This document shows, piece after piece, positions 42,824 through 51,337 of a stretch of DNA of 64,000 nt. The stretch comes from Algoriphagus sp. A40. Lineage in GTDB: Bacteria > Bacteroidota > Bacteroidia > Cytophagales > Cyclobacteriaceae. The notes below the pieces were generated by a model. It was not told where the DNA came from. It made no database searches and saw only the letters and a list, made by a program, of their open reading frames with translations. A program made the position numbers and the translations under genes. The stretch spans positions 1 through 64,000 of the forward strand of contig NZ_MUNY01000033.1 in the NCBI RefSeq assembly GCF_002002735.1. The letters are read 5' to 3'. Numbering within the stretch: position 1 is the stretch's first letter; each line of letters begins with the position of its first letter.

Positions 42824-43735
42824 TCAAAAAAACCTCTTCATCTTTTCCAAACCCATTTTCACCACATACTCCGCATCCATCGCATAATAGGTCGGGTTGA
42901 AAAGCTCTAGGGAAAGAATAATGGGTTTGCCCTTTGACTTCAGGGTATCGGCAAGTTCCTGCAAAGGAGCTCCACCGTCACCGGGGAATACCCGATCCTT
43001 GTCCTGCTGCTCGGTTCTTGGAATCTCCTTCGGAAAATCATTCATGTGGAAGATGTCGATCGCATGGCCGTCGAGCATCTTCATTCCTTCAAAGCCGGAA
43101 CCTCCGCGGAACAGATGATACACGTCGGCGAGGATTTTGGCGTCTTTGTCATCCGCGGCGGCGGCCACAGCCATAGCTTGCCCAAGATGAAAGAAGGATG
43201 GAAAAGCTCCCCAAAACTCCAATTGGGGCATCACTCCTGTCTTTCTTCCGAGATCTAAAAGGTTTTTATATCGCTCTCCGGCTTTTAGCAAATCAATCGG
43301 GGCTTCCGTTCCGATAGCAGGGGCGGCTACTCTCGGGCAACCCAAGTCGGCGAGGATTCCCATTTCCTTTTCCATCTGCGCAAATCCGGTCTTGCTTTTT
43401 TCGTCATCCTGAGCCATCCAAGTGGGGAAGCCGATGCAGTCAAAAAACTCGATTCCGGCATCAGATGCTAGTTTTTTTAGGGATGCCACCGTTTTTCCTT
43501 CTTTCAGGTAGGCTTCGATCTCCATCATCCAGGGCTCAAATCCGTTATAGCCCGTTTTGGCACAGAGTTCAATGATCTGGGGAAGGCTGAGCTTTTGTCC
43601 CCGGATGGTGCTGGTATTGAGAGAGAATTTAAATGAGCTTTCTTTTTTCTCCGGCGATTGCCCAAAAACAGGTGCTGTTGAAATAGCCAAGGGGGAAAGT
43701 GCAAGGGTTTTTAAAAGGGTTCTGCGGGTAGTCAT
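42824..43735 (-). CDS. Tat-exported sugar phosphate isomerase/epimerase-like TIM-barrel protein
   Basis: A 303-residue member of the AP-endonuclease-2/xylose-isomerase-like TIM-barrel family, which acts on sugars, inositols and related compounds. The N-terminus TRRTLLK (Arg4, Arg5) followed by a hydrophobic run and FGQ looks like a Tat signal, so the protein would fold in the cytoplasm and be exported. Barrel motifs include GYNGFEPWMMEIE, PQLEFWG, LADVYHLFRGG, IDIFHMNDFP and ILSLELFNP, the metal and substrate strands. The substrate is unknown. It diverges from the surface-protein cluster across a LacI-type palindrome. Confidence 0.88.
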   Translation of the reverse strand: MTTRRTLLKTLALSPLAISTAPVFGQSPEKKESSFKFSLNTSTIRGQKLSLPQIIELCAKTGYNGFEPWMMEIEAYLKEGKTVASLKKLASDAGIEFFDCIGFPTWMAQDDEKSKTGFAQMEKEMGILADLGCPRVAAPAIGTEAPIDLLKAGERYKNLLDLGRKTGVMPQLEFWGAFPSFFHLGQAMAVAAAADDKDAKILADVYHLFRGGSGFEGMKMLDGHAIDIFHMNDFPKEIPRTEQQDKDRVFPGDGGAPLQELADTLKSKGKPIILSLELFNPTYYAMDAEYVVKMGLEKMKRFF

Positions 43736-43810
43736 AGGTTTTGAGTTAAACTGAATCTTTCCATTTATAGAAGAACTTTACCGTTTATACATATTTTGAA
43801 TTAATATAAC

Positions 43811-43826
43811 TTGAAAGCGTTTTCAA
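43811..43826. promoter_or_regulatory. LacI/cre-type operator palindrome
   Basis: TTGAAAGCGTTTTCAA has half-sites TTGAAAGC and TTGAAAAC on opposite strands around a central CG, the shape of operators of LacI-family sugar repressors. It lies 15 bp before the ATG at 43841, downstream of a weak TATTTTGA box (43792-43799). Confidence 0.55.
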
Positions 43827-43840
43827 TCGTATTTTACAGG

Positions 43841-44542
43841 ATGCAAAAAATAATATTTTTTCTTTTCACCACATCCATTTATATAAGCAATTCATTTGCC
43901 CAGGTGGCTGGTGATAATTTGGCTTACCTTCCTGAATACAAAGAACAGCTTCCTTATTTCCAGGAATTGATCACAGGAGGACAATATGCGGAACCTTCGA
44001 GGCTGATCCAAGGAGATCCTTATTTTGCTTCAAGACAATTTGAAAAAGGAACGTTAAGCATCAATGGGATCAGCTATCCGGAAGTGCCCTTGCTTTATGA
44101 TTGCTATCTGGATCAATTGGTGACTTTTCATCCTGTTTTCAATCAGAAAATCCTGATAAAACCTGAAAAAATAGATGGATTTGCACTTTCCAATGGAGAC
44201 AGGTTTCGGTTTTTGATTGGTAATTCCACTTATCTGAGACATCATAACGGGATTTATCAGATTCTGGGAGAAGGCCAATATACTGCGCTTGCAAAGCGAT
44301 ACAAAACCACAAAGCAGACTCGGGAAATGTCTCAGTTTGATGAATTGTATGTCGAAAAGAGTGATTTTTTCCTTTGGAAAGACGGGGTTTTTAATCAGGT
44401 GAGTAAAGGAAACCAAGCCATAGAACTACTTGGTCTCAATCCAAAAGAGACGAAAAAGAAGCTTCGCGAAAATGGGTTGAATTTCAAACAGAATCCGGAA
44501 AATTTCCTTCGGTATTTGGTGTCAAAATCCTCTGAAAAGTAA
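43841..44542 (+). CDS. Secreted protein of unknown function, first gene of the surface cluster
   Basis: A 233-residue protein from ATG 43841, giving a clean signal peptide (IIFFLFTTSIYISNSFAQ). An upstream TTG at 43811 adds ten residues but would run through the operator palindrome. The mature protein has no membrane span; it is mixed alpha/beta with LLYDCYLDQLV and DELYVEKSDFFLWKDG. It was not assigned to a family. Its stop lies 7 bases before the TonB-receptor start, so it probably works with that receptor. Confidence 0.82.
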   Translation: MQKIIFFLFTTSIYISNSFAQVAGDNLAYLPEYKEQLPYFQELITGGQYAEPSRLIQGDPYFASRQFEKGTLSINGISYPEVPLLYDCYLDQLVTFHPVFNQKILIKPEKIDGFALSNGDRFRFLIGNSTYLRHHNGIYQILGEGQYTALAKRYKTTKQTREMSQFDELYVEKSDFFLWKDGVFNQVSKGNQAIELLGLNPKETKKKLRENGLNFKQNPENFLRYLVSKSSEK

Positions 44543-44549
44543 ATTGCCT

Positions 44550-47282
44550 ATGAATATTTTTACCCGGGGAATTCTTCTTATCCTTTGTCTGGTTTCCGGT
44601 CTGTCGTATGCCCAACAGACTCCCAACCGGATTTCCGGGTTTTACCCCGGAGTCCCTTTTGAGCGGTTTATGGAGAAAATCGAAGAGGAAACGACCTATC
44701 GATTTTTTTTCAAAGAATCAGACATAAAGGATCTCACAGTCAATCTTCAGGCAAACAATGATAAGCTGGAGGATGTCCTGAGTCAGATTTTTCTTCCTAC
44801 TGATCTGAAATTTTCGATTTCTAAAACAGGGGAAGTATTTATAAGTAAGGGACAAAAATTGACAGTGGATTTCCCCGATTCCTTTTTTGCCCAAAATGAA
44901 GAAAATCAATCCGAAGGAATGACCAGTGCTCAGGACGAATTTGTCCGAAACAGGCGCTATGTCATCGGAGTGCCTAGCGGGGAAGGGACCACAGCCAAGA
45001 TCAGAGGCCAGGTATTGAGCCTCGAAAACAGCAAACCCATCCAAGGGGCAATCGTGTATGACAAAATCACCCAAGCCCAAACCATTACTAACCCTGAAGG
45101 GCGCTATGAATTGACTGTGCCCAAGGGGAATCAGACGATTTTGATCCAGAATATCGGTGGCTATACCGAGCAGCGATTGGTTACTATCCAAGGGGATGGT
45201 GAACTGAATATGAGTATCGGCGAAGGTGTATTTTCGCTCAGCGAAGTGGTGGTCCGATCCGGAGCGCTGACCAATATCTCCCGTCCGGAGATGGGGGTCC
45301 AATCACTTTCTGTCCAGCAGATGAGAAAACTACCTTCTGTGATGGGGGAAGTCGATATCCTCAAAGGGATCCTGACCATGCCTGGCGTAAATACAGCCGG
45401 TGAAGCGAGTGTGGGATTCAATGTCCGGGGAGGTGCAGCGGATCAGAATTTGATTCTATATGACCAAAACACCTTGTTTAACCCTTCGCATTTGTTTGGC
45501 TTTTTCTCCTCGGTCAATTCCGATATGGTGCAGGGAGTGGAATTGTATAAAGCCGGAATTCCGGCCAATTTGGGAGGAAGATTATCTTCTGTCCTGCAGG
45601 TGACTCCTAAGCTCGGGAGGACAGATAAGATCGGAGGATCCGGAGGGATCGGACCCTTGACCAGCCGCCTGAGTGTAGAAGGACCAATCGGATCAAAGAC
45701 AACTTTCATTGTCGGAGCGCGGATGACCTATTCGGATTGGTTGCTTGACTACTTGGAGGACAAGGCAGACATCGGTGCCAGCCGTGCATTTTTCGCCGAC
45801 TTCAACGGGACGATCCAGCATCAACTCAATGAGAAAAACATTCTCAGATTCACAGGCTATTACAGCGAGGATGAATTCCAGTTTGATCCGGATACCGTTT
45901 ACAGCTATTCCAATCAAAATTTTGCTTTGTCCTGGACTCATTATTTCAACGATCAGGTGGAAGCGACTTTTTCAGCCGGACAGGATGGATACGACTTTCA
46001 AGTTCAGGGAGAGGACAATCCTCTCAATTCGTATCGGTATAACTTTGATATCCGGCAGCGGTTTGTCAAAGCACAATTTCGTCAGGAGAAAGGGGATCGG
46101 CACATCTTTTCCTATGGAATACATTCCATTTGGTATGATTTAAATCCCGGAGAAATTGCTCCGTTTGGGGCAGAAAGTATTGTGATACCCGATGATGTGG
46201 CAGCTGAAAAAGCGCTCGAAACTTCCCTGTTTTTCGGAGATGAGTTTGAAATCAATGAAAAGCTGACAGTCACCGGAGGATTGAGGTACAATCTATACGG
46301 GTACTTTGGCCCCCAGACGCTGCCCGAATATGCTCCGGGACAACCTAATCTGCCGGAGAATATTATCGGAGAAAAAAACTATGCCTCTGGGGAATTAGCC
46401 AAATCCTATCATGGTCCTGAATTCCGCTTTTCTGGAAGGTATGCCCTGACCAACTGGTCCTCGATCAAGGGTGGTGTGAACACCATGAGGCAAAATATCC
46501 ACTTGATGAGCAATTCTTCGGTGATGACGCCCACAGATACCTGGAAACTCAGTGATCCATTCATTAAGCCGCAAAGAGGGATTCAATATGGACTTGGGTA
46601 TTTTCATAATTTGAAAAACAACTCGGTTGAGTTTTCTGCAGAAGTCTACTACCGGACCATGGAAAACCTCCTGGACTACAGATCCGGAGCGAAAATAGTC
46701 CTGAATGACCGCATCGAACAGGATGTCCTGGTGACCAAAGGGAAAGCTTATGGACTGGAACTCTTTCTAAGAAAATCAACAGGCAAACTGAATGGATCTG
46801 TGGCTTATACCTACAGCAGATCCCTGATGCAAACCGATCCTTCAGAACAAAAGGAGCAAATCAACCGCTCAGAATGGTATCCGAGCAACTTTGATCAGCC
46901 TCACAATGCCAACCTGGTACTGAATTATGAATTGAGCAGGAGAATCAACACTACTTTGGCCGCAAAATACAGTACAGGCCGTCCGGTGACTTTGCCTGTG
47001 GCAAAATTTGAATATGGAGGCTCTGAGCGGGTTTATTTCGGAGACAGAAACTCCGTGAGAATCCCGGATTATTTCAGATTGGATTTCTCCGTCAACCTTG
47101 AGGGAAACCATAAGGTAAAGAAGACGGCGCACGGTTCCTGGTCATTTGGGGTGTATAACGTGCTTGGAAGAGACAATCCCTACTCTGTCTATTATATCCC
47201 GGAAGAAGGAACGCTGCAGGGGTATAAGCTTTCGATTTTTGCAGAACCGATTCCTTTTGTCACCTATAATTTCAGGTTCTGA
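44550..47282 (+). CDS. TonB-dependent receptor with STN domain
   Basis: An outer-membrane receptor of 910 residues from ATG 44550; a TTG two codons upstream is also in frame. Order: signal peptide (to about 24), STN domain (about 30-110, FMEKIEEETTYRFFFK), a carboxypeptidase-regulatory-like beta domain (about 148-235, IRGQVLSLENSKPIQGAIV), the plug (about 245-360, MPGVNTAGEASVGFNVRGG) and a beta-barrel to the end, closing in VTYNFRF. Barrels of this type import ligands with TonB energy. The ligand is unknown. An STN domain often signals to an anti-sigma factor, but none is encoded nearby. It overlaps the first DUF4249 gene by one base. Confidence 0.93.
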   Translation: MNIFTRGILLILCLVSGLSYAQQTPNRISGFYPGVPFERFMEKIEEETTYRFFFKESDIKDLTVNLQANNDKLEDVLSQIFLPTDLKFSISKTGEVFISKGQKLTVDFPDSFFAQNEENQSEGMTSAQDEFVRNRRYVIGVPSGEGTTAKIRGQVLSLENSKPIQGAIVYDKITQAQTITNPEGRYELTVPKGNQTILIQNIGGYTEQRLVTIQGDGELNMSIGEGVFSLSEVVVRSGALTNISRPEMGVQSLSVQQMRKLPSVMGEVDILKGILTMPGVNTAGEASVGFNVRGGAADQNLILYDQNTLFNPSHLFGFFSSVNSDMVQGVELYKAGIPANLGGRLSSVLQVTPKLGRTDKIGGSGGIGPLTSRLSVEGPIGSKTTFIVGARMTYSDWLLDYLEDKADIGASRAFFADFNGTIQHQLNEKNILRFTGYYSEDEFQFDPDTVYSYSNQNFALSWTHYFNDQVEATFSAGQDGYDFQVQGEDNPLNSYRYNFDIRQRFVKAQFRQEKGDRHIFSYGIHSIWYDLNPGEIAPFGAESIVIPDDVAAEKALETSLFFGDEFEINEKLTVTGGLRYNLYGYFGPQTLPEYAPGQPNLPENIIGEKNYASGELAKSYHGPEFRFSGRYALTNWSSIKGGVNTMRQNIHLMSNSSVMTPTDTWKLSDPFIKPQRGIQYGLGYFHNLKNNSVEFSAEVYYRTMENLLDYRSGAKIVLNDRIEQDVLVTKGKAYGLELFLRKSTGKLNGSVAYTYSRSLMQTDPSEQKEQINRSEWYPSNFDQPHNANLVLNYELSRRINTTLAAKYSTGRPVTLPVAKFEYGGSERVYFGDRNSVRIPDYFRLDFSVNLEGNHKVKKTAHGSWSFGVYNVLGRDNPYSVYYIPEEGTLQGYKLSIFAEPIPFVTYNFRF

Positions 47283-48448
47283 TGCGATCCTATTTTTTCG
47301 TTGTTGGTGGATTTTTTATGATGCTGCAAGGCTGTCGGGAACTCTACAATCCTGAGGTTTTCGCCGAAAATCTCGGCATCCTGGTAGTGGAGGGCTATCT
47401 TGATACAGAGGGAAATCCCAGTCAGCTCAAAATCAGCCGGACAGTACCGCTTTCCTATGATTCAATAGCCTCCCCGGAATCAGGCGCCCTGGTGGCTCTT
47501 AGTTCAGATTCAGGGGAAAGTTTTCAACTTCAGGAGATCTCACCGGGGTTGTATCAATTTGAAAAAGACATCGATGAAGAATCCCGATATCGGTTGGAGA
47601 TAGTGCTGAGCAATGGAGATCGCTACGAATCTCTTGAATTAAAACCCATCCGAACCCCTGAAATATTGGAGGCAGGATTTGTAAAAGATGAAGATGGCGT
47701 AGAGATTTTTGTCAATACTCAGGGGAATGAACAGGCGGATGATTTTCTCTGGACCTACGATGAAACCTGGATTTTCAGGCCCTATACTCAAGTAGGATAT
47801 ATATTCGATCCCATGATAAATGATGTTAGGGATCGGAAAGAGGTAGAGCAAATCTATACTTGCTACAAAACTGAACCCAATCCCGGAATCCTGCTGGAAT
47901 CAAGCTCAAGATTTCAAGATCAGGTTGTTTTCAGACAGACCATTACAGAAATCCCTACGGGAAATGAGCGACTCCAAGCCCGCTACAGCATCCTGATTTC
48001 CCAGATGGCGATTCCCTCAGATGCGGTAGCCTTTTGGGAAACATTGAAAAGAAACACCGAGGATATAGGATCTATTTTCAGCCCACTTCCATCTCTGATT
48101 TCGGGGAATATTGTTTCAGTGGATGGAGACAAACAGGTAGTAGGGCAGGTAAATCTCGGAGTAGTCCGTCAACATCGCCTTTACATCGACAGGGAGGAAA
48201 TATCACCTTGGCCCTATAGCAATGAGATCTTTTTTGGGTGTGTTGTCGGTCCGGAGCCAATATTAATTGGGACAATAGAAATTTTTCAGTACTTCGGATC
48301 CGGCGCTTATCTTCCCGCACAGGCATTTATGGGCGATGGGCCAGTGCCTGCACCAGGAATTCTAGGGTATTATCCTACTGAGGTTAGATGTGGGGACTGT
48401 ACACTATATGCTGATATTACCAAACCTGATTTTTGGGAAGATGAATAA
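47282..48448 (+). CDS. DUF4249 lipoprotein, copy 1
   Basis: A 388-residue surface lipoprotein of the DUF4249 family, which accompanies TonB receptors in Bacteroidota; function unknown. The signal ends at lipobox LQGC, Cys18. The mature start CRELYNPE is acidic, fitting export to the outer leaflet. Conserved blocks shared with the two other copies are ILVVEGYLDT near 35, DEDGVEIFVNTQGNE, RFQDQVVFRQTITEIP, DIGSIFSPLPS, and the end RCGDCTLYA...DFWED. Start TGATG overlaps the receptor stop. Confidence 0.93.
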   Translation: MRSYFFVVGGFFMMLQGCRELYNPEVFAENLGILVVEGYLDTEGNPSQLKISRTVPLSYDSIASPESGALVALSSDSGESFQLQEISPGLYQFEKDIDEESRYRLEIVLSNGDRYESLELKPIRTPEILEAGFVKDEDGVEIFVNTQGNEQADDFLWTYDETWIFRPYTQVGYIFDPMINDVRDRKEVEQIYTCYKTEPNPGILLESSSRFQDQVVFRQTITEIPTGNERLQARYSILISQMAIPSDAVAFWETLKRNTEDIGSIFSPLPSLISGNIVSVDGDKQVVGQVNLGVVRQHRLYIDREEISPWPYSNEIFFGCVVGPEPILIGTIEIFQYFGSGAYLPAQAFMGDGPVPAPGILGYYPTEVRCGDCTLYADITKPDFWEDE

Positions 48449-50099
48449 GATCAAAGAACCTTGCATGCTGATACCATTGGATTTGCGCTTGAATGATTTT
48501 CAAAAAGGGCTTTTCTGCCTGTGGTTTTTTTTACTGATACCTTCGGTCGTGCTGATTGCACGTCAATCGGAACTTCCGAAAGAGACGGTTCAGTTTAATA
48601 CCCCAAAAACCCTTTATTTGACAGGGGAGAAAATCTGGTTTGAAGCAGAGGTAAAGTCTGCGCAGGAAGCAAGTCCCTCCAAAGTCCTGTATGCTGAATT
48701 GGTGGATCGCTTTTCCAATTCTGTGGCCTATACCAAGGTGCCATTGGAAAATGGAAGTACTCTTAATTTTCTTTTGCTATCCAACGCGATCCCCTCAGAC
48801 CAATACCTTCTCAGGGTTTATACTCGAATAAGTCCGTACTTGGATTTGGAGTTGGGTATGGCCCAGCAGTTTGTTACGGTCATTAATCCAAAAATTCCTC
48901 CTAAACCGATTTCTGGCCCCATTCAGGATCTTAAAACCTCTGACGTAACCGGGACTTTGGCTCAAATAAGTAATCCCGCACCCAAACCCGGAGAGACATT
49001 TCAGGTCAGTTTGTCTGCCGGAAAGACCATTCAGGCAGCAGGTATTTCGGTTTCCAATCCCTATTTGGAAAATGAGCAAGTCCAGCTAAAATCGGGCTCA
49101 ATCTATGCTTCTCTGGAGCAAAAGGCCATCTTGCCAGAGCTCTTCGGCCATATTGTGGAATCGAAAGTGGTCCGGCCCGACACCAGTCTGACCTACTTTT
49201 TGTCACTGCATGGTAAGCAAAGTGCGTTGTTTACCGACAGGGCTGATGCAGATGGACAGATCCTGTTTGATGCGGGCGGACTTTCCCATTGGGACCGGCT
49301 AATCATTCAATTGGAGGATGGTGCAGAAATGGAGGGCCTTGAAATCATTTCTCCGGTGGTAAAAACGAAGTTTTTGCCAAATTTCAAATTTCCGGATCTG
49401 GTGATTCCCTCGACTGATCTGCCTTATTTGACACAGCTTCAGAAAGCTGCTGCTGTAGAAACTTATTATGTTGAGAAGTATGATAGCGATTCACTCGAAG
49501 TAGTGACCGGATTTGTGGCGGATTATACTTTTTTATTGGATGATTATACCCGGTTTGAGACTGTGGAAACGGTAATCCGGGAATATGTACCGAGTGTTTT
49601 TGTGCGGACCAGGGATAAAAAGAAAGAGTTCAGGTTGATAAATGAGGCGGTGAAAGATGTTTTTGAAACCAATCCACTCATCCTGATTGATGCCATGCCG
49701 GTATTTGACTCCGACTTGCTTACCGGCTTTAATCCCAAATTTATCTCCAAACTGGAGGTCCTAAACCGGGAATTTTATCTGAATGACCGGACCTATGAGG
49801 GAGTTCTGAGCTTTAGCAGTTACGAGAATAATTTTGGACTTTTTCCCTTGGTGCCTTCCTCCAGGTTTTTTGATTACCCGGGCCTCCAGCCTAAAATCGA
49901 ACTGGAGAGAAATCAATTTGGCAGTCCCGGATCCGGGGGAGAATTTCCGGATTTCAGGACAATTTTGTTTTGGGGGAAAACAGGCGGGCAGTCCATTCAG
50001 GCTTCTGAGTTAGTCGGTGAATATGTCCTTTGGGTTCGTTATTTGGATGATTCAGGCAATTTGCAGGTTTCAAAGAAAGAAATACAGATAGCTCTCTGA
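48441..50099 (+). CDS. MG2-like protein with a barrel-less TonB-plug-like C-terminus
   Basis: A 552-residue envelope protein from ATG 48441, which overlaps the previous stop by 8 bases; the open frame reaches back to 48390. A hydrophobic segment at about 23-40 is a signal or anchor. Residues about 45-150 look like a macroglobulin MG2 domain (TPKTLYLTGEKIWFEAEV). The region about 405-465 (PLILIDAMPVFDSDLL, then a ...YEGVLSFSSY pattern) resembles a TonB plug, yet no barrel follows. Other Bacteroidota proteins combine these two parts. It probably serves as a periplasmic or surface partner of the receptor; exact role unknown. Confidence 0.78.
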   Translation: MNKIKEPCMLIPLDLRLNDFQKGLFCLWFFLLIPSVVLIARQSELPKETVQFNTPKTLYLTGEKIWFEAEVKSAQEASPSKVLYAELVDRFSNSVAYTKVPLENGSTLNFLLLSNAIPSDQYLLRVYTRISPYLDLELGMAQQFVTVINPKIPPKPISGPIQDLKTSDVTGTLAQISNPAPKPGETFQVSLSAGKTIQAAGISVSNPYLENEQVQLKSGSIYASLEQKAILPELFGHIVESKVVRPDTSLTYFLSLHGKQSALFTDRADADGQILFDAGGLSHWDRLIIQLEDGAEMEGLEIISPVVKTKFLPNFKFPDLVIPSTDLPYLTQLQKAAAVETYYVEKYDSDSLEVVTGFVADYTFLLDDYTRFETVETVIREYVPSVFVRTRDKKKEFRLINEAVKDVFETNPLILIDAMPVFDSDLLTGFNPKFISKLEVLNREFYLNDRTYEGVLSFSSYENNFGLFPLVPSSRFFDYPGLQPKIELERNQFGSPGSGGEFPDFRTILFWGKTGGQSIQASELVGEYVLWVRYLDDSGNLQVSKKEIQIAL

Positions 50100-50185
50100 G
50101 CTGGAATTGAAGTTTAGTGATTTGTTTCAAAAGGTAGAAAATTGGATGCTCCAAAGAGATGGATTTTAAGTTATTGACAGGCCCC

Positions 50186-51337
50186 ATGAAAAAATCAGTT
50201 GCTGTTTTTTGTTTCCTAGTGCTTGCCTTTGCCTGCAGGGAACCTTTTGATCCTGAGGTACCCGAGGGGAGTTCTTCTATTTTAGTAGTTGAGGGATATT
50301 TGGACACAGAAGGATTGGAGAGCGAAATTAGGCTTAGCAGAACTGTATTAATTAATGCAGACACTACGCTTGCACCGGAATCCGGTGCCAGAGTCACCTT
50401 GTTTAGTGAAGACGGTGCAGCCTATCCTTTGACTGAAGTGGAGCCGGGACTTTACGGATTTTCCCAAAATGTGCCGGAGGACAAGGAATACCGAATGGAA
50501 ATAGAACTTAGCAATGGGGAGCTTTTTGAGTCTCTTCCGATTATTCCCATCCTGACACCGCCAATTATTGATGCCGGATTTTTGAGAGATGAAGAGGGGG
50601 TAGAAGTTTATATCACGACACAGGGAAATGAAAATGCGGATGATTTTCTTTGGACTTATGAAGAAACCTGGATCTATCGGCCAAGGATCCGAGTACCCTA
50701 TATTTATGATTCCAAAATCAAAGATGTCCGGGATCGTACTGAGGCAGAAAACATTTCTCTTTGTTTTAAATCTGAAGTCAGTTCAGATATCCTTTTGGAG
50801 ACTAGTTCGAGATTTCAGGAGCAGGTGGTTTTTAGGCAGACAATTACTGAAATCCCCCAAGGTGATGAACGGATTCAGGAGCGGTATAGCATATTAGTTT
50901 ACCAGAAAGCCATTGATTCTGATGCGGTTAAATTTTGGGAAACACTAAAAAGAAACACCGAGGATATCGGTTCGATTTTCAGTCCACTTCCCTCGATGAT
51001 TTCCGGGAATTTGAAAGCTGTGGGAAATCCCCAAACTCCTGTGGTGGGTCAGGTAAGCATGGGAGTTGTCCAGCAATTAAGGATATATATCAATTTGGAG
51101 GATGTAACTCCCTGGGGTTACCTCGATCCGGAATTTAATGACTGTATTGTGGAGCAGGACTCCGTTTTGGCGAGGTTTTATGACCCCACCTTTGTCAGCG
51201 GAGCTGTGCTCCCGGCAAGGCCATACATTCCGCCGGGGGGCACGGTTATTCTCGGCTACTTCCCGACTTCCCGCCGATGCGGGGATTGTACCCTTTATGC
51301 TTCACCAATCACTCCTGACTTTTGGGAGGATGATTGA
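50186..51337 (+). CDS. DUF4249 lipoprotein, copy 2
   Basis: A 383-residue paralogue of the gene at 47282. ATG 50186 gives MKKSVAVFCFLVLAFAC with lipid Cys17; an ATG at 50159 would add nine residues. Mature start CREPFDPE, then ILVVEGYLDTEG, DEEGVEVYITTQGNEN, RFQEQVVFRQTITEIP, DIGSIFSPLPS and the end RCGDCTLYA. Four conserved Cys outside the lipid Cys (one mid, one late, CxxC at the end) suggest disulfides. Its stop overlaps the next start by 8 bases. Confidence 0.92.
   Translation: MKKSVAVFCFLVLAFACREPFDPEVPEGSSSILVVEGYLDTEGLESEIRLSRTVLINADTTLAPESGARVTLFSEDGAAYPLTEVEPGLYGFSQNVPEDKEYRMEIELSNGELFESLPIIPILTPPIIDAGFLRDEEGVEVYITTQGNENADDFLWTYEETWIYRPRIRVPYIYDSKIKDVRDRTEAENISLCFKSEVSSDILLETSSRFQEQVVFRQTITEIPQGDERIQERYSILVYQKAIDSDAVKFWETLKRNTEDIGSIFSPLPSMISGNLKAVGNPQTPVVGQVSMGVVQQLRIYINLEDVTPWGYLDPEFNDCIVEQDSVLARFYDPTFVSGAVLPARPYIPPGGTVILGYFPTSRRCGDCTLYASPITPDFWEDD

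Noticed and set aside
43811..43840. TTG start of the secreted protein
   Set aside because: Ten extra residues would precede a complete signal peptide and would cover an operator-like palindrome.
51138..51329. N-terminal extension of the third DUF4249 gene by 64 residues
   Set aside because: It lies fully over the second DUF4249 gene, and ATG 51330 repeats the 8-base overlap seen at 48441.
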